DNA of 64,000 nucleotides, taken from contig CAYXTP010000003.1 in assembly GCA_964467985.1 (NCBI GenBank), forward strand, positions 248,001-312,000, in the 5' to 3' direction. Made by a program: the position numbers and the translations under genes. This DNA comes from GCA-2720975 sp964467985. Its GTDB lineage: Bacteria; Planctomycetota; UBA1135; GCA-002686595. Of the stretch, positions 41,314-48,482 are shown one piece after another. The notes under the pieces are model-generated. The model saw only the letters and a list, made by a program, of their open reading frames with translations. It did no database searches and was not told the DNA's origin. Each line of letters opens with the position of its first letter. Position 1 is the first letter of the stretch.

Positions 41314-44300
41314 ATGTACATCCCCCTCCGTGTCCACGGTCACCACTCGTTGCTCACGGGCACCGACTCTCCCGCCCAGCTACTGGAGCGGGCCCAGCAG
41401 TTGAACCTGGGAGCCCTGGCCCTGACTGATGTGGACAGCGTGACGGGCCTGGTGGAATTCCTGCGCGCAGCTCAACAGGAATCCCCCAGCTCCCCAATGC
41501 CGACCCCCATTGTGGGCGCAGAACTTTCTGATGACGGCGGACGGCCGGGTCGTTTGGTGGTCCTGGTTCAAAACGAGCAGGGTTACGCCAATTTGAACCG
41601 TCTGGTCAGTGCTCGACATCACAGCTTGATCAGCCCACATTCCGATTCGGACGCAGGGTCGGACGCAGGGTCGGACGCAGGGTCGGACGCAGGGTCGGAC
41701 GCAGGGTCGGACGCAGGGGAAGACCAAGACGCCCCCTTCGATCTGATCGAAGCCGCCATTGCCTGGAAGCAAGGGCTGATCTTCCTAGCCGACCATCCGC
41801 GCTTGTTACTGGGCCTCTTTGGACACATTGCGCCAGAGCAACTGTTCGCGGCCATCTCACCCGCATCCCTTCGATTGGATGGCAAAAATCAGCGTCGACG
41901 CACACAAAGGCTTCGCAAGTCTCCCACGGGTTCGACCTCTGGCTCGCCACTTGAGCCCCAAGCCCCCCGCGATGTGAGCGACGAAATCGGCCGCAATGTC
42001 CAAGATTCAGAAAGCGACCAGCGTGCGAGGGCTGACCTGCCCGCCAAATGCCCCGCACCGGCCCAACCGCTGCCCGCATCCAGCCTCGTGGCTGCGGCCC
42101 GTGCCGTAGGAGTGGCGACCTTGGCCGTTCCGGATGTGTACTACAGCCTGCCTGGAAACGCGCGCACCCATCGCGTTCGCACCGCCATCAAATACAACGC
42201 CCTGCTCGAGAATCTCGATGCCACGTGGTTGGCACCCGAACCGGCGCATCTCCCCACTCAGGCTGAAATGTGCGTCCTCTACGCCAATCTACCCGAAGTC
42301 CCCGGTCCGTGGATTGCCCCTGAAGGACCAGAACCCGTGGGCACCCCCGGAGCGATTCCAGGAGCACTTGCGCGCACTCTCTGGGTTGCTGAACGCTGCA
42401 AGTTCACTCCGACCTTGGATCAGGTGAACTTCCCCTGCGTGGCACTTTCTGACCAGGAAACGCCCTATTCGAAACTCTGCGAGTGGAGCCTGGAAGGAGC
42501 CCGCGCCCGGTACCGCCCCCTGCGGCCCGAAGTGCTACGCCGCCTAGACAGCGAACTTTCGACCATCGAAGAATTGGGTTACGCGCCTTACTTCCTATTG
42601 GTGCGACGCATCGCCCAGTACGCACGCGACCAACACATCCCCTACGTGGGACGCGGGTCGGCTGCCAGCAGCTTGGTGGCCTACTGCCTGGGGCTGACGG
42701 ATGCAGATCCTTTTCGCTACGGATTGCCTTTCGAGCGCTTCCTGAATCCCAAGCGACGGGACCGTCCGGACGTCGATCTGGATTTTTGTTGGCGTCGGCG
42801 AGACGAAGTACTCGAGCACGTGTACGACCTCTTTGGCGCCGAACGCACGGCCATGATCTGCACTCTCAACTGCTTCAGCCCCCGCTCGGCCCTGCGTGAA
42901 GCGGCCCTAGCCCACGGTATTCCCCCGGCACAGATCCAACCCTGGACACGACGCTTGCCCCATTCGTTCTCGCACGAGAAGTCAGAGCTGGACGCTGTAA
43001 AAAAAGCACAGACACCCCGTCACCGCCAAGCGAGCCCTACGTCTAGAGGGTGCCCACCCATTGAGGGCGGGGGCGGGGGTGGTCGTGTCCTGGCGGCCTC
43101 CGCAGCCCCCATGCATGGAGAAGCACGGCAGGCACCGGGCTCCCGCACCGACCTACCCGTGGACTTAGCTGACAATCCCCTCGCCCGCGCCCTACACGAA
43201 CTGCCCACGCCCAGCCCCGACGACGCCTTTCCCTTCCAGGACGAGCGCTTTCGGCGCGCCCTGGTGGATGGGGCTGAGTTACTCGGTTCCCCGCGCCATT
43301 TTGGGTTGCATCCTGGAGGCGTCGTGGTGGCGCCCGGTCCTCTGTTCCACTGGACAGCTTGCCGCCGAGCAGCCAAACCCCACCCCACCCGTGGGCGCGT
43401 GGTGGTCACCCAACTGGACAAGGATGCCGTCGAGGCTGTGGGACTCGTCAAGATGGACCTGCTGGGCAACCGCGCCTTGACCACCCTGGACGACTGCCTA
43501 GACATCCTCCAGCAACAGGGGATCGGCGTGGATCTCGAAGCGTTGCCCGAAGACGACGCGCAGACCGCCGAGCTGTTGCGTGCGGGGCGCACGCTGGGCT
43601 GCTTCCAAATCGAGTCTCCCGGGATGCGCAATCTTCTGCAGCAAATGCAGGCCCATTGCATGGACGATGTAATCCGAGCTGTGGCTCTGATCCGTCCCGG
43701 ACCGGCGGGCTCGGGCATGAAAGACTGTTATGTGCGGCGCGCGCGCGGCCTCGAACCAGCTACGCCACTGCACCCCAGTCTCGCCGAGGTTCTGCGGGAC
43801 ACCCACGGCGTCATGCTCTACCAAGAGGATGTGATGCAAGTCGCCGCGCACATGGCCGGAATGGAATTGGCCCAGGCCGATCAACTCCGCCGCGCCCTGC
43901 AGAAACACCGCCAAACCGACATCGCCGTTCTGCGCGAACATTTTCAGCAGGGCTGCCTCCAACAGGGGGTCCACCCCACCGATGCCCTCCGGGTCTGGGA
44001 ACAGATCGAAGGTTTTGCTTCCTTCGCTTTCTGCAAGTCCCATGCGGTGACCTACGGCCGCATGGCCTACCGCACAGCCTGGCTCAAAGCCCACTATCCG
44101 GCGGCCTTTCTAATCGCCTTCCTGGCCAGCGAAACCGGTTATTACCCAAGGCGGGTCTATGTGGAAGAGGCTCGGCGACTGGGCGTTCCGATCTTTGGCC
44201 CAGACATCAACCGCAGTCGATCCACTTTCAGCGCCGAACCCCTCCCGGACAAGAACGCGGGTCCAGGCACTCTGGCCCTGCGCGTGGGTCTGGCCCAGGT

Positions 44301-45141
44301 CCATGGTCTTTCCAGCCGTACCCTCGACAACATCCTAGAGGGCCGCCAACAACATGGGCCTTTCTTATCCCTGCCCGACGTGCTCAAGCGCAGCCACGCG
44401 CAGCGCCATGAAATGGACGCACTCATTCAATGCGGGGCCCTCGATGCTTTTGATCACACACGCCCCGAGCTCCTTTGGCGTCTACACCTGCTGCACACGC
44501 CCCAATTGCGCGCCACCCCCGGAAGTGGCCTCGACCTGCAACAACTGCATGCCTGTCAACGCACACCGGTGGACCACACGCGCGAGTCTATCGACGCGGC
44601 ACGGACCCACACTTCCGGGTGGGCTGGCCGAGGTCTAGGCGTGGAGCACACGGCCCTGCCCCGGGGGCAAAGCGCACTGCTATTCCCTACCCCGCCAGGC
44701 GAGGCCCTTGTCCTGCCCGGTCTCCCAGACGAACCGACCCTCGCACGTGCGCGCTCCGAATTCGACTTGCTGGGCCTATCCCTGCAGACACACCCGGTGC
44801 GGTTGTTTCCCTGCCCGGCTGACGAACGCCTACGCGCCCGCAGCCCGCGGGGTTCGCGTCCGAGCGACCCTGTCCCCTGCGCCCAACTGAGCCAATGGCG
44901 AGAAGGGCGCATTACCCTTCGCGGGTGGCCCGCCGCCACACGCTCGGTGCGCACGCAAACAGGTCATTTGATGCAATTCCTGACCCTCGAAGATGAAAGC
45001 GGGCTTGCGGAAGTCGTGCTCTTCTCTGAGGTCTACCGGCGGGATTCTCACCGACTCCGCGAACAGGGAGTGCTGTGTGTCACGGGCGTGGTCGAAGACC
45101 ACCTAGGTGCATGCACACTGCAGGCCGAGCGAATCTGGTAG
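41314..45141 (+). CDS. dnaE2: Error-prone DNA polymerase III alpha subunit
   Basis: 1275 residues. A PHP domain opens the protein (YIPLRVHGHHSLLTGTDSPAQLLERAQQLNLGALALTDVD); the usual TDHD metal His is Val, so PHP activity may be lost. The polymerase palm has YVGRGSAASSLVAYCLG and the catalytic PDVDLDF (Asp486, 488, 490). The fingers include GFASFAFCKSHAVTYGRMAYRTAWLKAHYPAAFL. A C-terminal OB domain (TGHLMQFLTLEDESGLAEVVLF) follows, as in DnaE2/ImuC. Unusual additions are a (DAGS)n tract at about residues 112-136 and a Gly/Pro-rich insert at about residues 570-615. DnaE2 performs damage-induced translesion synthesis with ImuA/ImuB-type partners. Confidence 0.93.
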   Translation: MYIPLRVHGHHSLLTGTDSPAQLLERAQQLNLGALALTDVDSVTGLVEFLRAAQQESPSSPMPTPIVGAELSDDGGRPGRLVVLVQNEQGYANLNRLVSARHHSLISPHSDSDAGSDAGSDAGSDAGSDAGSDAGEDQDAPFDLIEAAIAWKQGLIFLADHPRLLLGLFGHIAPEQLFAAISPASLRLDGKNQRRRTQRLRKSPTGSTSGSPLEPQAPRDVSDEIGRNVQDSESDQRARADLPAKCPAPAQPLPASSLVAAARAVGVATLAVPDVYYSLPGNARTHRVRTAIKYNALLENLDATWLAPEPAHLPTQAEMCVLYANLPEVPGPWIAPEGPEPVGTPGAIPGALARTLWVAERCKFTPTLDQVNFPCVALSDQETPYSKLCEWSLEGARARYRPLRPEVLRRLDSELSTIEELGYAPYFLLVRRIAQYARDQHIPYVGRGSAASSLVAYCLGLTDADPFRYGLPFERFLNPKRRDRPDVDLDFCWRRRDEVLEHVYDLFGAERTAMICTLNCFSPRSALREAALAHGIPPAQIQPWTRRLPHSFSHEKSELDAVKKAQTPRHRQASPTSRGCPPIEGGGGGGRVLAASAAPMHGEARQAPGSRTDLPVDLADNPLARALHELPTPSPDDAFPFQDERFRRALVDGAELLGSPRHFGLHPGGVVVAPGPLFHWTACRRAAKPHPTRGRVVVTQLDKDAVEAVGLVKMDLLGNRALTTLDDCLDILQQQGIGVDLEALPEDDAQTAELLRAGRTLGCFQIESPGMRNLLQQMQAHCMDDVIRAVALIRPGPAGSGMKDCYVRRARGLEPATPLHPSLAEVLRDTHGVMLYQEDVMQVAAHMAGMELAQADQLRRALQKHRQTDIAVLREHFQQGCLQQGVHPTDALRVWEQIEGFASFAFCKSHAVTYGRMAYRTAWLKAHYPAAFLIAFLASETGYYPRRVYVEEARRLGVPIFGPDINRSRSTFSAEPLPDKNAGPGTLALRVGLAQVHGLSSRTLDNILEGRQQHGPFLSLPDVLKRSHAQRHEMDALIQCGALDAFDHTRPELLWRLHLLHTPQLRATPGSGLDLQQLHACQRTPVDHTRESIDAARTHTSGWAGRGLGVEHTALPRGQSALLFPTPPGEALVLPGLPDEPTLARARSEFDLLGLSLQTHPVRLFPCPADERLRARSPRGSRPSDPVPCAQLSQWREGRITLRGWPAATRSVRTQTGHLMQFLTLEDESGLAEVVLFSEVYRRDSHRLREQGVLCVTGVVEDHLGACTLQAERIW
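41649..41720 (+). repeat. 12-bp tandem repeat (x6) inside dnaE2
   Basis: Unit ggacgcagggtc, five perfect copies and a sixth differing at its end. It encodes a Ser-Asp-Ala-Gly run of the PHP region and keeps the reading frame, so copy number could vary between strains without breaking the gene. Confidence 0.95.
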
Positions 45142-45147
45142 GCCCTA

Positions 45148-45978
45148 TCAGGAACCGTCGGAGTCCGGGCGATAACGCAAGCCAACATTTTGGCGGCCCA
45201 TCTCCCGCAAACGATCTGAGTTCTTGCGCAGCCCAAGGTTGTGCGCCTTGGACACCACGCTCTTCACAGATCGATGAAGACGATCGGCAATTTCCAAATT
45301 GGGCCGCATAGGGTACATCTCGCGCAGGATGTCCAACTCGTTCGGTTGCCAACGAGGCATGCGGGTGGTCGCACGGCCGGCATGACGGGTCCGCAAGAAA
45401 GCCTTGTCCTTGGCCAGATGCAGCTTCTTGGAGAGGGCGTCGACCTCAACGAGCGATCGACCGAAGATCAGGGCCAAATCCTCGTCACTACGGGTTCCAT
45501 AGACGCGCTTGAACTCCGCCGTGTCGTCGCGACTCCATGGACCAGGCGTCTTGACCCGGGCAAGTTCGACCACTTGCGCCTGCACGTCTTCGCGCGAACG
45601 CGCCAAGACCAGAGCGATCGTGTCCACGTCGGTTGCGCCGAGATAGTGCTTGAGGTTCCCGATCTCCTCTGCGCTCCAGGGCCCCACGCGCTGTTCGCGC
45701 CCGTAGAGGGTCTGGGCCATCTTGCGCACGCTGGCCACCGAGCGGCACAGTTCGCGGGCGACGACGGCCTCATCCTTCAGACCGAACAAATCCTTGAACC
45801 GAGCCACCTCCTCCGCGGACCAACGGCCCCGACGCGGTGAAGTAGGTTTCTCACTAGCCCATCTAGGTCTTTGCAATCTGGAGTTCCTTCGCGGATCGGC
45901 CCCGCGGACGAAGTGTAGCGTAGGAGAGTGCTTTTCGGGCCGGCAACCTGAGTTGGAATCGAGCGTCGCTTTGAGCAC
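45148..45978 (-). CDS. Protein with four Myb/SANT-like helix-turn-helix repeats
   Basis: 276 residues. After a basic tail (about residues 1-48, possibly over-extended, since a TTG start near LQRPRW is an alternative), four about 50-residue repeats follow. Each begins with W-S-x-E/D and runs to R-S-x2-V: GRWSAEEVARFKDLFG..ELCRSVASVRK, GPWSAEEIGNLKHYLG..LARSREDVQA, GPWSRDDTAEFKRVYG..FGRSLVEVDA and PRWQPNELDILREMYP..LHRSVKSVVSKAHNLGL. The Trp-x(n)-acidic and terminal RSxxSVxxKAxxLGL pattern matches bacterial Myb/SANT-like DNA-binding domains. It is probably a sequence-specific DNA-binding protein. No partner domain is present, and it converges on the dnaE2 gene 6 bases away. Confidence 0.72.
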   Translation of the reverse strand: MLKATLDSNSGCRPEKHSPTLHFVRGADPRRNSRLQRPRWASEKPTSPRRGRWSAEEVARFKDLFGLKDEAVVARELCRSVASVRKMAQTLYGREQRVGPWSAEEIGNLKHYLGATDVDTIALVLARSREDVQAQVVELARVKTPGPWSRDDTAEFKRVYGTRSDEDLALIFGRSLVEVDALSKKLHLAKDKAFLRTRHAGRATTRMPRWQPNELDILREMYPMRPNLEIADRLHRSVKSVVSKAHNLGLRKNSDRLREMGRQNVGLRYRPDSDGS

Positions 45979-46015
45979 TCCTATCTAGCCCACCAATTCA
46001 GCAAAATCGTCCGGT

Positions 46016-47791
46016 TCAATCTAGCTCGGGTCGGGTCGCGGAAGTCGACTCCTCGCCCAATCCCTCATGCAGTTGACGCCGCACTCCGTCCAGCGCGGCG
46101 CGCACCTCGGCGGGCCCTTCTGCTTTCAATACTCGCGCAGCCAAGGCCTGGGCATCAACCCATGTGGTTTGGCGCAGAGCAAATCGCAGTTCAGGTAGGA
46201 AGTTCCTCGATGCGCTCAGGGCGTCGTACCCCATGCCCATCAGGGCCACTGCCATCGCGTAGTCGCCGGCCATATCTCCACACACAGAGCAGGGGACCTG
46301 GGCTGCGTTGGCCGTGCGCGCCACATGCTCTAGGGCCCGCACGACGGCAGGGTGATAGGGCTCGTACAGTTTCGAGACGCGCGGGTTGTCCCGGTCCACG
46401 GCCAGCATGTACTGAGTCAAATCGTTGGTTCCGACGCTCACGAAGTCTACTTCATCGACTAACTGATCCATGATCCAAACGCTCGAGGGCACTTCGATCA
46501 TGACGCCCACCTCGATTTGATCGCGCACCTCATAGCCTTGATCCACTAACTGCCCCCGGATGCGGTTGAAGATCTGGTGGACGGATCGAACCTCTTCAAG
46601 CGAGGTGACCATGGGCAGAAGCAACTTCACTTGCCCGAAGGCACTTGCGCGCATGACCGCCCGCAGCTGAACCTGCAACAAGTCGCGCCACTCCAGGGTC
46701 AGCCGTAGGCCACGCCATCCCAGAGCGGGGTTGGGTTCCTCTGGAGTTGCGAAGTAGGGCAGCTGCTTGTCCCCTCCGATATCCAACGTACGCAGGGTCA
46801 CGGGCCGACCGTCCATGGCTTTCAGCACGCGCCTGTAGAGCCGGAACTGCTCCTCTTCCGAGGGAAATTGGGCTCGCTCCATGTAGAGGAACTCCGTACG
46901 CAGCAGCCCCACTCCGTCGCAGCTCTCAACTTGGAAACCATCCAGGTCGAGGATGCTCTCCAGATTGACTTCAACGGACATGGAATGTCCATCCGGCGTG
47001 ATCGCTGGCTCATGGGCATGAGCCTTCAGTTCGCGGTGACGGGTCTCCCTTCGTTGACGGTGACTCAAGAAGGCATCCACCGCTTCGGCGTCAGGTCGCA
47101 GCTGAACTGTGCCCAGGGTGCCGTCCACGATGACCTTCAGATCCTTCTCCAGGCGGGCGATCAGGTTGGTGAGGCCGACCACGCAAGGCAGCCCCAAGGA
47201 GCGTGCCAAAACGGCGCCGTGCGAGTAGCGCCCCCCCGTCTCCGTGACAATCCCGAGAATGCGCTCGCGCGGCAAGAGGGTGACAACCTCAGGGGTTAGC
47301 TCGCTCGCCGCCAGAACGACGCCGTGGTCCGTGGCTCCTAGAGCATCCTGCTGCCGTCGGAGTAGAACATCGAGAACGATGCGCCAGGGTTCGCTCAGGT
47401 CCGCCGCATATTGCCGGACGTTCTCCCCATCCATGCCCTGCATGCGCTTCTTCAGTCGTTCGATCAGACTCTGGACGGCACCCTCTACATTGATGCAGTC
47501 ATCCCGGATGGTGCCCGTCACCGCCTCCAAGGCAGCCGGGTCCTGGAGGATCATCGAGTGCACGGCGAAGATGCCCGCATCACGCTCACCGGCGCTCTCC
47601 AACACCTGCAGTCGCTGGCGCTCCAGCTGCTTCTCCGTCGTGGAAAGCGCTTCATGTAAGCGACCAATCTCCGAGTCAATCTCGTCCGCAGGAATGGTCC
47701 AGATCGGGACAGCCCCGGGGTGGGCGCGCACGATGTGAATTGGGCCCAGGGCGATCCCAGGGGCCACTGCAGTTCCCTTGATGATGGACAT
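46016..47791 (-). CDS. ptsI: Phosphoenolpyruvate-protein phosphotransferase (PTS enzyme I)
   Basis: 591 residues of normal length. The phosphohistidine site is TETGGRYSHGAVLARSLGLP with His191. The PEP-binding barrel shows GVGLLRTEFLYMER, RTLDIGGDKQLPYF, NPALGWRGLR, GVMIEVPSS, FVSVGTNDLTQYMLAVDRDN, and the active-site Cys in VCGDMAGD. Enzyme I takes phosphate from PEP to HPr. No HPr or EII gene is next to it, so it may feed a dispersed sugar PTS or a regulatory phosphorelay. The gene diverges from the small membrane protein gene. Confidence 0.95.
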   Translation of the reverse strand: MSIIKGTAVAPGIALGPIHIVRAHPGAVPIWTIPADEIDSEIGRLHEALSTTEKQLERQRLQVLESAGERDAGIFAVHSMILQDPAALEAVTGTIRDDCINVEGAVQSLIERLKKRMQGMDGENVRQYAADLSEPWRIVLDVLLRRQQDALGATDHGVVLAASELTPEVVTLLPRERILGIVTETGGRYSHGAVLARSLGLPCVVGLTNLIARLEKDLKVIVDGTLGTVQLRPDAEAVDAFLSHRQRRETRHRELKAHAHEPAITPDGHSMSVEVNLESILDLDGFQVESCDGVGLLRTEFLYMERAQFPSEEEQFRLYRRVLKAMDGRPVTLRTLDIGGDKQLPYFATPEEPNPALGWRGLRLTLEWRDLLQVQLRAVMRASAFGQVKLLLPMVTSLEEVRSVHQIFNRIRGQLVDQGYEVRDQIEVGVMIEVPSSVWIMDQLVDEVDFVSVGTNDLTQYMLAVDRDNPRVSKLYEPYHPAVVRALEHVARTANAAQVPCSVCGDMAGDYAMAVALMGMGYDALSASRNFLPELRFALRQTTWVDAQALAARVLKAEGPAEVRAALDGVRRQLHEGLGEESTSATRPELD

Positions 47792-47929
47792 GATTTGTTG
47801 GGCCGTGAGGTCCGAGCCCTATCCTGCCCCCTCCCTGCGCACATGGAAAGGAAGCTTTGAAGTTGCTCTCAAGGGGGAGGCAGGGGCGTCCGAACATGCT
47901 GACAGCGGGTCCTTCGCGTCCGCAGCAGC

Positions 47930-48445
47930 ATGCCTGTGACCCCTATCCAATTCGACGCCTCGCCCTCCCTCTTGGGAGCCCAACAAGAGCCCCCCGCCCT
48001 CTGGATGAGGGCGTCAGTCGCGGTGGTACTGCTCGCATGCCTCGCGTTGTTTTGGAATCAGGTTTTCGGTTTCACGGCCAGCATCGTGGCCGATTGGTTC
48101 ACACACGCCCAGACCGGGCCCGGGGACTTGTTGGCCTCGACTCTGGTCTTGACCTTGTTCGTCGCGGCGGGCGGTCTTTTGCGCCTCCTCTGGCCTGTCG
48201 CGCACCTCGCCCCGGTGTCCGATGGGGAACTCGACTCGGTTCAACCCGAGGACGATGCCCAGGGCCAAGAGCCCTGGGATTTTGAGCTACAGCCAGCCGC
48301 TCCTGCGCCCCGCGACCAATCCGAGTTCGACGAAGATGACGAACTGATCATCTGGGTTGAACTCGAAGACGAAGACGAAGGTCCATCTGCCGAAGACTCC
48401 GAGTCCGACAACTGGGATTTTCCGATCTCGGACGACCCACGCTAG
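47930..48445 (+). CDS. Small membrane protein with acidic C-terminus, function unknown
   Basis: 171 residues with two transmembrane helices (MRASVAVVLLACLALFWNQVFGFTA near residues 25-50; LLASTLVLTLFVAAGGLLRLLW near residues 65-90). A strongly Asp/Glu-rich tail follows (QSEFDEDDELIIWVELEDED). The N-terminus has no cleavable signal. The layout resembles nothing I recognise. It lies between divergent ptsI and convergent tex, so it is a single-gene unit. A role at the membrane with a charged cytoplasmic tail is as far as the sequence goes. Confidence 0.6.
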   Translation: MPVTPIQFDASPSLLGAQQEPPALWMRASVAVVLLACLALFWNQVFGFTASIVADWFTHAQTGPGDLLASTLVLTLFVAAGGLLRLLWPVAHLAPVSDGELDSVQPEDDAQGQEPWDFELQPAAPAPRDQSEFDEDDELIIWVELEDEDEGPSAEDSESDNWDFPISDDPR

Positions 48446-48482
48446 TGCGCCTGCCCCGCTGGGCAAGCCTGCGACCCTGCCG

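Noticed and set aside
41640..41720. 12-bp repeat array as CRISPR
   Set aside because: Units are contiguous without spacers and lie in frame inside dnaE2.
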